The notes under the pieces: generated by a model
The model's database searches: none
What the model was told of the DNA's origin: nothing
The model's input: the letters and a program-made list of their open reading frames with translations, nothing else
Translations under genes and position numbers: made by a program
DNA from: Candidatus Krumholzibacteriota bacterium
Lineage (GTDB): Bacteria; Krumholzibacteriota; Krumholzibacteriia; Krumholzibacteriales; Krumholzibacteriaceae
Assembly (NCBI GenBank): GCA_016926065.1
Contig: JAFGPI010000106.1
Coordinates: 1 to 32,372, forward strand
Direction: 5' to 3'
DNA length: 32,372 nt
Shown here: positions 19,061-28,024 of the stretch, one piece after another
Numbering within the stretch: the stretch's first letter is position 1
Layout of the letters: each line of letters starts with the position of its first letter

Positions 19061-19088
19061 TTGACATCCCGTTTATTAATAGTAATAA
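19061..19088 (+). promoter_or_regulatory. Candidate promoter of second Fur-type regulator
   Basis: TTGACA at 19061 and TAATAA at 19083 (16-nt spacing), upstream of ATG 19115. Confidence 0.5.
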
Positions 19089-19102
19089 TTATTATTATCA
19101 AT
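19075..19102. promoter_or_regulatory. AT-rich palindrome, candidate Fur/PerR operator
   Basis: attaatagTAATAATTATTAttatcaat: perfect 12-bp core and 6/8 matching flanks; overlaps the putative -10. Confidence 0.6.
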
Positions 19103-19114
19103 AGGGAGAGCGTC

Positions 19115-19516
19115 ATGGAAAGAGCGAATTGGAGCAGAAGGACAAGGCAGCGGGAGATGATCCTGCGGGAGATCAAGAAACTAAGGACACATCCCTCCGC
19201 CGCCGATATTTACGAAATCGTCCGTAAAAAACTTCCCCGTATCAGCCTGGGTACGGTTTACCGAAACCTGGAGGATCTTTCCCGGGCGGGAATAATCAGG
19301 AAAATCAGGGACGGGGGAACCCGCGCCCGCTACGACGGTACCGCGGCGGGACACTACCACCTGCACTGCCAGCGGTGCGGCCGCTTGGTGGATTTGGAAA
19401 AAGATCCCTCCCCGCCCGTCCGGGTAGGCCCCGGGAAAATGGATGGATGGGAGATCACCGGTTACCGCCTGGAATTCACGGGGATCTGCCCTTCCTGCTT
19501 GAAGAAGAAGGTTTGA
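19115..19516 (+). CDS. Fur/PerR-family transcriptional regulator (second copy)
   Basis: MERANWSRRTRQREMILREIKKLRTHPSAADIYEIVRKKLPRISLGTVYRNLEDL, HYHLHCQRCGRLVDL, CPSC. Internal start with GGGAG RBS preferred over the 18896 start. Confidence 0.93.
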   Translation: MERANWSRRTRQREMILREIKKLRTHPSAADIYEIVRKKLPRISLGTVYRNLEDLSRAGIIRKIRDGGTRARYDGTAAGHYHLHCQRCGRLVDLEKDPSPPVRVGPGKMDGWEITGYRLEFTGICPSCLKKKV

Positions 19517-19603
19517 GAAAGGATCCCCGCTTTTTAGTTGAGCTGTGAGGATAAAAAGTGTAGATTCAAAATCCCGCTGAATCATCAACGAAAGGATTTA
19601 GTG

Positions 19604-20125
19604 ATGTTGAACAAGAAAATCGAAAAGGCCCTGAACGACCAGGTAGCGGCCGAATTTTATTCCGCCTATCTTTATCTGGCCATGGCCGCTTTCCTGGAAA
19701 GCCTCGATCTGCCGGGATTCGCCAACTGGATGCGGGTCCAGTACCAGGAGGAAACCGCGCACGGTCAGATCCTCTATAATTATATATTCGAGCGGGACGG
19801 GATGGTGATCTTACAGGCGATCGACGCCCCACCGGAGGAGTGGAAATCGGTGCAGGACGTGTTCGACGAGGTTTACAAGCACGAACAGAAAGTCACCGCC
19901 CTGATCAATAACCTGGTCGATCTGGCCCTCTCCGAAAAGGATCACGCCACCTATAATTTCCTGCAGTGGTTCGTCAAGGAACAGGTGGAAGAGGAGGCCA
20001 GTGCCAAGGCGGTCCAGCAGCAGCTCCGCCTCCTGGGTGATTCCAAGAGCGGGCTGTTTATGGTGGACCGGGAGATGGGCGCCCGGATTTTCAACACTCC
20101 CGCTCCTCTCCTGGGGCAGGACTGA
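19604..20125 (+). CDS. Ferritin (FtnA-like)
   Basis: MLNKKIEKALNDQVAAEFYSAYLYLAMAAFLESLDLPGFANWMRVQYQEETAHGQILYNYIFERDG. Confidence 0.95.
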   Translation: MLNKKIEKALNDQVAAEFYSAYLYLAMAAFLESLDLPGFANWMRVQYQEETAHGQILYNYIFERDGMVILQAIDAPPEEWKSVQDVFDEVYKHEQKVTALINNLVDLALSEKDHATYNFLQWFVKEQVEEEASAKAVQQQLRLLGDSKSGLFMVDREMGARIFNTPAPLLGQD

Positions 20126-20240
20126 GATAGCATGTTACCCGGGCGCGATCGGCATGGATTGAACCTACAGGACAGGCAACCGGGCAATAATTAGCGTGGG
20201 GGAGCGACTGCTCCGGGATAATAACGGCAGGGAGGCGATC

Positions 20241-20753
20241 ATGACCCTGGAAGAAGCGATTAAAACCGCCCTCGAATATGAAGGCAAGGTCCACCGTGTA
20301 TATCTGGAGGCCCTCAACGCCGATATTGGCGAGGAGGGCAAACGGGTGTTCAGGGCGCTCTGCGACGAGGAGAAGAGGCATCTCGAATACCTGCGCTCCC
20401 GTCTGGATGAATGGCAAAACCGGGGAGAGCTGAGGGAGGAATTCCTGGAAACCGCGATTCCGGGCCGGCGGGCGATCGACGAAGGCGTTTCCAGGCTGCG
20501 GAAGAGGCTCTCCGGCGGCCGGAAAACGAAGCACGATATCGATCTGGAAATGCTCCAGAGAGCGCTCCAGGTGGAGGAGGAGACCAGCAATTTCTACCAG
20601 GAGATGGTTCGCACCCTGGATGAGACGGGACGGCTGCTGTTTCAGCGTTTCGTGGAAATAGAGGAAGGCCACAAGGCCATAGTGCAGGCGGAAATAGATT
20701 ACCTCCGGGGCACCGGCTTCTGGTTTGACATCCAGGAATTCAAAATGGGATAG
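20241..20753 (+). CDS. Rubrerythrin/ferritin-like diiron protein
   Basis: MTLEEAIKTALEYEGKVHRVYLEAL, DEEKRHLEYL, EIEEGHKAIV. Confidence 0.85.
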   Translation: MTLEEAIKTALEYEGKVHRVYLEALNADIGEEGKRVFRALCDEEKRHLEYLRSRLDEWQNRGELREEFLETAIPGRRAIDEGVSRLRKRLSGGRKTKHDIDLEMLQRALQVEEETSNFYQEMVRTLDETGRLLFQRFVEIEEGHKAIVQAEIDYLRGTGFWFDIQEFKMG

Positions 20754-20787
20754 CTTGAGCTTTCGCGAACGGATAAAGGAGAACGGT

Positions 20788-21240
20788 ATGACCGAATTTA
20801 AATCAGTGGATGACATTCTCGATTTTGCCATCAACAACGAACAGAAGGCGATCGATTTCTACACCGGACTGGCGGACCGGATGGAGATCCCCGCGGTGAG
20901 CAAGCTCTTGCTGGAATTTGCCGGGGAGGAGAAGAAACATAAGGCGAAATTGCAGGAGATAAAAGCCGGCAAAACCTTGCTGGCGGTCAAGGACCGCATC
21001 ATGGATCTCAAGATCGGCGATTACCTGGTGGACGTGGAAGGTACGCCCGATATGGATTACCAGAACGCACTCATCCTGGCCATGAAAAGAGAGAAGGCCG
21101 CTTTCCGCATGTACAGCAACCTGGCCGCCCGCGTCGACGGCGATCTGAGGGAGATTTTTCTGGGCCTGGCCCAGGAAGAGGCCCGGCACAAGGTCCGTTT
21201 CGAGATAGAGTATGACGAGTACGTTTTAAAGGATAATTGA
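20788..21240 (+). CDS. Rubrerythrin/ferritin-like diiron protein
   Basis: MTEFKSVDDILDFAINNEQKAIDFYTGLAD, GEEKKHKAKL, AQEEARHKVRFE; AAAGGAGA RBS. Confidence 0.87.
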   Translation: MTEFKSVDDILDFAINNEQKAIDFYTGLADRMEIPAVSKLLLEFAGEEKKHKAKLQEIKAGKTLLAVKDRIMDLKIGDYLVDVEGTPDMDYQNALILAMKREKAAFRMYSNLAARVDGDLREIFLGLAQEEARHKVRFEIEYDEYVLKDN

Positions 21241-21279
21241 CCCTTGCCGTACCGGCACGGAGGCTGGATGCACAAGAAG

Positions 21280-21318
21280 GCCCCCGGATCCCGCGGGATT
21301 CCGGGGGCTCGTCTTTTA
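21280..21318 (+). terminator. Rho-independent terminator after the ferritin cluster
   Basis: gcccccggatcccgcgggattccgggggc stem followed by tcgtctttt. Confidence 0.8.
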
Positions 21319-21345
21319 TCTCTTACCTCGGTTTAAGCTCGTCGA

Positions 21346-21930
21346 TTACTGGATCAAAGCCTTTATCGCGCCCCAGCTGGTCTCTTCATTGTCCACGGCG
21401 CATTCGTGCACGATGACGCCATTGGTGATCTCGAAGTTGCAGCCCATTACATCTATCGATACCCATTCCGGGTTGTAATCGTAGATGATGTAGTCGTAGC
21501 TCACGTGCTGCGGTTCGGCGAAGACCCCGCATTCATCGACGAAGGTCTCGCGCACGATATAGAGCGCCTCGTCGCATCCGGGTAGCGGCGGTTCCGTGTT
21601 ACCTAATCCGAGCTGCGAGTATTCCGGCGTCGACCAGTTCACCGCCACGGTGATATCGGTGGTGCACTCCGGATCCATGGCCGCCCAGTCGAACTCGATA
21701 TGGATTATCTTGCCGCGAGTGGGATCGAAGGGATGATCGTAGAACCACTCGTTTATCCAGTTGGAAGGATAGACGTACCAATGTCCATCGTTAAAACCGC
21801 TCCCACCTCCGCTGATAATGATGCCCGCACCGACCGTAATATAAAAATTATCGGTGATCTCCTCGGCCGAAACCGGCGCTGTAAAGGTAAGTATGAGCGC
21901 GATCGTTAATAAAATAACCGATTTTTTCAC
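21346..21930 (-). CDS. Secreted protein of unknown function
   Basis: GTG start with GGGGGG RBS; clear signal peptide (MKKSVILLTIALILTFTAPVSAEE); no family recognised. Confidence 0.75.
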   Translation of the reverse strand: MKKSVILLTIALILTFTAPVSAEEITDNFYITVGAGIIISGGGSGFNDGHWYVYPSNWINEWFYDHPFDPTRGKIIHIEFDWAAMDPECTTDITVAVNWSTPEYSQLGLGNTEPPLPGCDEALYIVRETFVDECGVFAEPQHVSYDYIIYDYNPEWVSIDVMGCNFEITNGVIVHECAVDNEETSWGAIKALIQ

Positions 21931-22116
21931 TTTAGCCCCCCTTAAAATTTAGTGCTGCCGCGAAGATAAAAGAACCTGTCACCCGGGAAGTTATGTGAAA
22001 ATAAATTTCTGTATCTCCGCGTTACGAATTCTCCTTGCCGAAATCCGCCCTGATAAGAATATTTCTCCCACCTCCTTTCGTAACCCTCAGGGCAAAAGGT
22101 ATTCAAAACTCCTTCG

Positions 22117-22145
22117 AGCACTCAGATACAATTGAGTGCTTTTAT
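22117..22145 (+). terminator. Orphan hairpin with T-rich tail
   Basis: AGCACTCA-GATACAAT-TGAGTGCT followed by TTTTA. Confidence 0.5.
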
Positions 22146-22642
22146 AGGTGCATTCTATCACAACGGCGTTGAATTTTCAATAAAAATGTCTCTCAACAAG
22201 ACATATAACAAACAATTACGGCTAAATCTCACGCGGCCCGGAAATCCATTATCCGGACGCCCGGCACCCGGCCCCACGCCTAAATTCCGCCCCCCGCTTT
22301 TTCTCCGGGCTGTTCCGGTCCCTCACCGCCCAGCTAAGGTTAACGATGACAAGGCATAACCGGTATTTAAAATGTATTTTGAATTATAAATTAATTTTTT
22401 GCTTAAAGCGGTTCACATAATTGGCGCTAACGATGACGATTTTTCGAACGGCTCCCCCTATCCTTGCCACTATCCACCTGGAAACTGAAACGAGCCTGCG
22501 CTGTGATATTCCTGCCTTCCGCTTCCCAAGCAGCTGGAACCGCCAATAATTCATTGACTGCGGGAAGCAAATCAACGGAGAATGTTACCTGCAAGTGCTA
22601 GCGGGTAACCGAAACCGGCAGGCTCGAAAGGCGGGATATCGA

Positions 22643-24001
22643 ATGAGAAGAATAATCATACCAGTGGTAGTACTCACCGTGATGCTGAACCTGGCCCTCA
22701 CTCCGGGATCCGGGGAGAAGGGGGAAAGTGCCCCCTTCGGGGCTTTCCGGGAGAACGATTTCGAAAGACCCCTCACCTGCCGCCAGTGCCACATCGATAT
22801 CTACGAACAGTGGCGGCAGGCTATGATGTCGCAATCCTACGTGCATCATTGGGACGAGATCGAGTATTTCGACCTGGCCCTGGAACACGCCAAAAAGGAT
22901 TCCTCCCTGGAGGGCGCCATATCCGGCTGCAACGGCTGTCACACCCCCCTGATGTGGCTATCCGGGGTGAAGACCCCTCCGCGGCCGGAAGAGGGATCGC
23001 GGGCGAACGAGGGCGTTTCCTGCGATATCTGTCACACCATCACCGCACGGACCGGCGAACCTTCGGTCAACTTCAACTACGTCAACTCCCCGGGAAAGAC
23101 CAAGTACGCAAACCGCCGGGGAGTCAAAAGCCCCTACCACGAGACCCAGTACCTCGAATTCGTAAGGACGGCCGAATACTGCGGTATCTGCCACAACGAG
23201 ATGAATCCCTTCGGGATCTGGGTCAAGTCCACCCAGCTCGAGTGGGCGGCGGGACCCTACGCCAAGGAGGGAGTGCAATGCCACATCTGCCATATGCCCC
23301 GGGCCCCGGGCAGAAACGCCAACACCGCCGAGGAGGAGCACCCGGACGTGGCCCAGCATCTTTTCCACGGCGCCCACGATCCGGGAAAGGTGGGAGGAGC
23401 GATAGAGATGCGGATGCACCCGGTGGAAAGGGAGTTCGAACCGGGGGACCAGGTGGTAATCAAGGTACAGCTTTTCAACGGCAAATGCGGTCACAAGGTC
23501 CCCTCCGGATCGGCCGAGGAGAGGCAGCTCTGGCTGAGATTGACGGCCACCGACGCGGCGGGACGGGAGTATCACCTTCCGGTGGACCGCAAGGGATTCG
23601 AGGGCGAGGAGCAGACCATAACCAGCAATGAACCGGCCTACCAGGATATGGGATTCATGCTCGGCCGGGCCGGCTTCGCCGGCATCCCCCGGGACGCCCT
23701 GCCCGAAGGCGATCGGATATTCTGCCTCCCCTACTTCGACCGGGAGGGGCGCAGGACCATCGCCCAGTGGAATACGGCCTCTCTGGGCACCGATTACCGG
23801 ATCGGACCCCGGGAGACCAAGATAGAGACATACACCTGGACCATACCGGACGACATGGAGCCGGGCCGGGTAACCGTCAGGGGGACCCTTAAATACCGGC
23901 GGCTGGTGAAATCGGTGGCCGAGTTTCTGAAGGTTCCGGAGGACGAGACGGAGATAATCCCGGTCAATAACGCGGAGACCTGGTTCGAAGTCGTGGACTG
24001 A
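22643..24001 (+). CDS. Exported multiheme cytochrome c (five CxxCH)
   Basis: Signal peptide then CRQCH, CNGCH, CDICH, CGICH, CHICH and a C-terminal beta-rich domain. ORF-track start at 22595 is also possible. Confidence 0.9.
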   Translation: MRRIIIPVVVLTVMLNLALTPGSGEKGESAPFGAFRENDFERPLTCRQCHIDIYEQWRQAMMSQSYVHHWDEIEYFDLALEHAKKDSSLEGAISGCNGCHTPLMWLSGVKTPPRPEEGSRANEGVSCDICHTITARTGEPSVNFNYVNSPGKTKYANRRGVKSPYHETQYLEFVRTAEYCGICHNEMNPFGIWVKSTQLEWAAGPYAKEGVQCHICHMPRAPGRNANTAEEEHPDVAQHLFHGAHDPGKVGGAIEMRMHPVEREFEPGDQVVIKVQLFNGKCGHKVPSGSAEERQLWLRLTATDAAGREYHLPVDRKGFEGEEQTITSNEPAYQDMGFMLGRAGFAGIPRDALPEGDRIFCLPYFDREGRRTIAQWNTASLGTDYRIGPRETKIETYTWTIPDDMEPGRVTVRGTLKYRRLVKSVAEFLKVPEDETEIIPVNNAETWFEVVD

Positions 24002-24029
24002 ATGCTTTTAGCGAAAAGGGAGGTTACAG

Positions 24030-25235
24030 ATGCCGTATCTCCAGGGCAGATGCATAAGGAATCCCGTTTGGGCCTTGCTTATTTTAGCTTTTATCTTAAC
24101 GCTTTGGCCTTCAGCGGCGGGGGCCATCCCCGCCTTCGCGCGTAAATACAAGTTTTCCTGCACAACCTGCCACGCGCCCGTTCCGAGGTTGAAACCTTTC
24201 GGGGAGGATTTCGCGGGCAACGCCTTCCAGCTGGACGAAAAGGAAGAGCCCAAAAGATATTTTCACGAGACCGGTGACGAGCATCTCACGCTGATGCGGG
24301 ATCTCCCCCTGGCGGTGAGATTCGACGCCTTCGTGGGACACACCCATTTCTCCGGCGGGAACATGAGCATGACCGATCTTAAGGTGCCCTACGGGCTTAA
24401 AATGATGTCGGGCGGTAACCTGTCGCGGCATATCGGGTACTACTTCTATTTCTATATGTCCGAGCAGGGAGAAGTGGCAGGCATCGAGGACGCCTATATC
24501 CATTTCAACGATCTGGGGGGAAAGGATCTCGACGTGATGGTGGGTCAGTTCCAGGTGTCGGACCCCCTGTTCAAGAGGGAGCTGCGCCTTACCTACCAGG
24601 ATTACCTGATATACAAGCTCAGGGTGGGCGAGTCCCCCACCAACCTGGCCTACGACCGGGGGATCATGATCTTATACGGCGCCCCCACCGGCACCGACGT
24701 GGTGCTGGAGATCGTGAACGGAAACGGTAAGGACGAGGAGGGAGAAACCGGATTCGACAACGAGCAGTGGAAGAACGTCTTTCTGCGCCTATCCCACTCC
24801 TGCGGGCCGGTCAGGGTCGGTGGATTCGGCTATTTATGCAACTCGAAAAAACTGGGCGCCGGTAACCTGGAAAACCAGCACTACTACTGGGGAGTGGACG
24901 GGACGGTCGATTTCGGAAAAACAGTTCAGATCAACGGGCAGTACCTGGAGCGCCGCGACGACAATCCCTTCTGGGAAACGGGCCCGGTGGAAGAATACAG
25001 GGTCAAGGGCGGTCTGGCCGAACTGGTATGGGCCCCCCGGGGAGTGGACGGAAGATCGTACGTGACCCTGCTGGCGAATATCATAGATTCGGATAAGGGG
25101 CTCTACGACTGCCGGGCCGTTACCCTGAGCTACAGCTACCTGTTGAGGCGTAACATGAGGCTGCTGGCGGAAGTCACCTACGAAGACGAATGGGAGCAAT
25201 ACGATTTCATCACCGGACTGGTGTCGGCCTTTTAG
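24030..25235 (+). CDS. Outer-membrane beta-barrel-like protein with N-terminal single CxxCH heme motif
   Basis: Signal sequence, AFARKYKFSCTTCHAPVPRLKPFGEDFAGNAF, then about 330 aa of alternating amphipathic strands (HIGYYFYFYMSEQGEVAGIEDAYIHFND..., YVTLLANIIDSDKGLYDCRAVTLSYSYLLRRNMRLLAEVTYEDEW). Confidence 0.75.
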   Translation: MPYLQGRCIRNPVWALLILAFILTLWPSAAGAIPAFARKYKFSCTTCHAPVPRLKPFGEDFAGNAFQLDEKEEPKRYFHETGDEHLTLMRDLPLAVRFDAFVGHTHFSGGNMSMTDLKVPYGLKMMSGGNLSRHIGYYFYFYMSEQGEVAGIEDAYIHFNDLGGKDLDVMVGQFQVSDPLFKRELRLTYQDYLIYKLRVGESPTNLAYDRGIMILYGAPTGTDVVLEIVNGNGKDEEGETGFDNEQWKNVFLRLSHSCGPVRVGGFGYLCNSKKLGAGNLENQHYYWGVDGTVDFGKTVQINGQYLERRDDNPFWETGPVEEYRVKGGLAELVWAPRGVDGRSYVTLLANIIDSDKGLYDCRAVTLSYSYLLRRNMRLLAEVTYEDEWEQYDFITGLVSAF

Positions 25236-25350
25236 GCTGGCCGGCCCCCCGGCCACCGGGTGAACCGGCCCCTCGGGGTAAGCTAAACCGATCCCTCCCG
25301 CGCTCAGGGGTTTTGCCAATCTATCCGGTTTGGTTTAGTATCGGGTCCCT

Positions 25351-25438
25351 CACCGAGGAAGAACCGCGCCATCCGGATCTATCCCGGGGCATATAATTCG
25401 TAGAGCCCGCCACCGAGGAGGTATCGCGCCGGCCGGAT
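25351..25438. repeat. Two diverged direct repeats, 28 bp at 60-bp period
   Basis: caccgaggaagaaccgcgccatccggat (25351..25378) and caccgaggaggtatcgcgccggccggat (25411..25438), 23/28 identical by eye. Confidence 0.6.
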
Positions 25439-25486
25439 GCATGAGTTGCGCGGATATTTCATAAAGATCACTGGTAAGGAGGCATC

Positions 25487-26569
25487 ATGAACAAAAGTGC
25501 TGTTTGCATGATACTGACCGTGCTGCTTCTGGCATCTTTCAGTCCCGCCCGGGGCCAGGACCGGGAGGATAAGAGCGCGGTCCAGAAACTGTTAGAGGCG
25601 AATGAGAATCTCCGTCACCGGCTGGACGAGATGGAAAAACTGGTCGATGACCTGGTATGGTTTGAAAGGGTGGGAGGGGTGGCCTACATAGACAAGGTCT
25701 ACCTGACCGGCCCGCCGCGCTGGAGGGAGAAGAATCCCACCGCCCAGGGAGCGGGCAACCGGGTCAAGTTCTGGTCGTACGTATTCATCCCCCGGGGGAT
25801 AGATACCACCAAGAAGTACCCCCTCATCGTCCTCCCCCATGGAGGGGTGCACAGCAACTTTTCCACTTACTATACCCATATCGTAAAAGAGCTGATGGCG
25901 CAGCGCTATATAGTGGTGGCCCCGGAATACCGGGGCAGCACCGGATACGGACGCTCCCATTACGAAAAGATCGATTACGGCGGACTGGAGATCGAGGACG
26001 CCCGCTCCAGCCGCGACTACATGCTGGAGAACTATAGCTTTGTCGACGGCGGCAGGGTGGGAATCATCGGCTGGAGCCACGGCGGCCTGATAGCCTTAAT
26101 GAACGTCTTCGAGCACCCCGATCTTTACCAGGTCGCCTTCGCCGGAGTGCCGGTCTCCGACCTGATCGCCCGCATGGGATATCAGACCCAGAATTACCGC
26201 GATCTCTACTCGGCCGATTTTCATATCGGCCAAACCGCCTACGAGAACTTGGGGGAATACCGCCGGCGCTCACCGGCCTGGCAGGCCCACAAGCTCAAAA
26301 CACCCCTCTTGATACACACCAACACCAACGACGACGACGTGAACGTGCTGGAGGTGGAGCACCTGATCAAATCGCTCCAGGCCGCGGGGAAGAAATTCGA
26401 GTACGAGATCTTTCAGGCCGTGCCGGGAGGTCACTCCTTCGACCGCATGGATACCCGCCAGGCCAAGGAGATACGCCTCAAGATATACCGGTTCCTGGCA
26501 GGCTATCTGAAGCCCCCGGTGAGTTTCAATTCGGTGCAGGATATCGAAAAGGCGGCCTACCGGGAGTAG
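25487..26569 (+). CDS. Exported alpha/beta hydrolase, S9 prolyl oligopeptidase-like
   Basis: Signal peptide; GWSHGGLIALM nucleophile elbow, NTNDDDVNVLE acid region, GGHSFDR His. Confidence 0.88.
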   Translation: MNKSAVCMILTVLLLASFSPARGQDREDKSAVQKLLEANENLRHRLDEMEKLVDDLVWFERVGGVAYIDKVYLTGPPRWREKNPTAQGAGNRVKFWSYVFIPRGIDTTKKYPLIVLPHGGVHSNFSTYYTHIVKELMAQRYIVVAPEYRGSTGYGRSHYEKIDYGGLEIEDARSSRDYMLENYSFVDGGRVGIIGWSHGGLIALMNVFEHPDLYQVAFAGVPVSDLIARMGYQTQNYRDLYSADFHIGQTAYENLGEYRRRSPAWQAHKLKTPLLIHTNTNDDDVNVLEVEHLIKSLQAAGKKFEYEIFQAVPGGHSFDRMDTRQAKEIRLKIYRFLAGYLKPPVSFNSVQDIEKAAYRE

Positions 26570-26661
26570 GTCCGTGATCATAGCCTTTCCCCAGGGGAAC
26601 TGTGCCGGGATGCCGTACAGTGCCTACAGGATGGGGGCATATTAGCGGAAAGAGCCTCCGC

Positions 26662-27936
26662 CTAAAACTTCGTCCCGTCCTGCAGCACCGCTCCCTTGGC
26701 CACCACGATGATACCGTCGCGCACGAATATCTTTTCCTCCGGATCGTCGTAATTCTTGAGCTGCTTCCGGTTCTCCAGCACCACGTTTTTCCCGATCCTC
26801 ACGTTTGTATCTATGATCGCCCTCTTGATCACCGAGCGGGGACCGATCCCCAGGGGAGGGACGCGCTGGCCGGGCGCGGAACTGGAATCGTACGAATCGG
26901 CTCCGATGATCAACGAATCCTCGATCAGCGCGCCCGCTCCGATCATGGAACGCAGGCCGATTATGGAGCGCCTTATCTCGGCCCGGTCTATGAAACAGCC
27001 GGCGTTGAGTATCGATTTTTCGATGGTTCCCTTGCTCACCTTGGAGCCGGGAAGAAAGCGGGGGTGGGTGTAGAGGGGCAGATTTATCTCGAAGAGGTTG
27101 AACTTGGGGTCCTTTTCGAGAAGTTCCATATGAGCCCGGTAAAAAGCCTTGATCGTTCCGATATCCACCCAGTAGTCGTCGAACAGGAAGGCATGCACGT
27201 TCAACCGGCCCAGGGCTTCGGGCAGCACCTCCTTGGCGAAATCGATCACCTGGGGATTATCCCCCAGAACCTCCCGCAGCACGCCGAATTTGAATAGATA
27301 GATTCCCATGGACCCCAGGTAGGGACGGCGCCGGGATTCCGCGGCGGAAAGCCCCAGGGCCCTGGTATTGGTCCTCATCTCTACCAGGGCCGCCCCCCGC
27401 GGTTTCTCCCTGAACTCGGTGATCCGGCCCCGGGCATTGTCATGCAGGATTCCCAGGTCCGGCGCCTGGGCGCGGTTGACCGGGTGCACGGCAATGCTGA
27501 TATCGGCGCCTTTCATGCGGTGATGATCTATGAAGTCCATGAAATCCATGCGGTAGAGATGATCGCCCGAGAGGATCAGAACGTCCCGGCAGGGAAAATC
27601 GCTGAGATGGGGAAGGACCTGCCGCACCGCGTCCGCCGTTCCCTGGTACCAGTCGGATGAGACCGGGGTCTGCTCCGCCGCCAAGATTTCCACGAATCCG
27701 TCGCTGAAGTTGTCGAACCGGTAGGTGCGCGAAATGTGTTGATTGAGCGAGGCCGAATTGAATTGCGTCAACACGTAAATGCGGTTCAGCTTCGAATTGA
27801 TGCAATTGCTGACCGTAACGTCTATCAGGCGGTAGTTGCCGGCCAGCGGCACCGCCGGCTTGGAGCGGTTCTTGGTCAGCGGATAGAGCCGGGTCCCTCT
27901 TCCGCCGCCCAGTATCACCACGGTTACGTCTTTCAT
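26662..27936 (-). CDS. glgC: Glucose-1-phosphate adenylyltransferase
   Basis: VILGGGRGTRLYPLTKNRSKPAVPLAGNYRLIDVTVSNCINSKLNRIYVLTQFNSASLNQHI; hexapeptide C-terminus. Confidence 0.95.
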   Translation of the reverse strand: MKDVTVVILGGGRGTRLYPLTKNRSKPAVPLAGNYRLIDVTVSNCINSKLNRIYVLTQFNSASLNQHISRTYRFDNFSDGFVEILAAEQTPVSSDWYQGTADAVRQVLPHLSDFPCRDVLILSGDHLYRMDFMDFIDHHRMKGADISIAVHPVNRAQAPDLGILHDNARGRITEFREKPRGAALVEMRTNTRALGLSAAESRRRPYLGSMGIYLFKFGVLREVLGDNPQVIDFAKEVLPEALGRLNVHAFLFDDYWVDIGTIKAFYRAHMELLEKDPKFNLFEINLPLYTHPRFLPGSKVSKGTIEKSILNAGCFIDRAEIRRSIIGLRSMIGAGALIEDSLIIGADSYDSSSAPGQRVPPLGIGPRSVIKRAIIDTNVRIGKNVVLENRKQLKNYDDPEEKIFVRDGIIVVAKGAVLQDGTKF

Positions 27937-28024
27937 GACTTCCTTCAGGAGGAAATGCCGGGTGGGGCCCGGCTTTCCCCCTGCGTGCTCACCCGCCGCT
28001 GGGGCGGGATTAAATCACCTCTTT

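Noticed and set aside
22786-23631. 281-aa plus-strand ORF in another frame of the cytochrome gene
   Set aside because: Arg/Gly/Pro-rich out-of-frame shadow of the five-CxxCH cytochrome; no signal peptide or domain.
26602-27297. 231-aa plus-strand ORF
   Set aside because: Antisense shadow of glgC.
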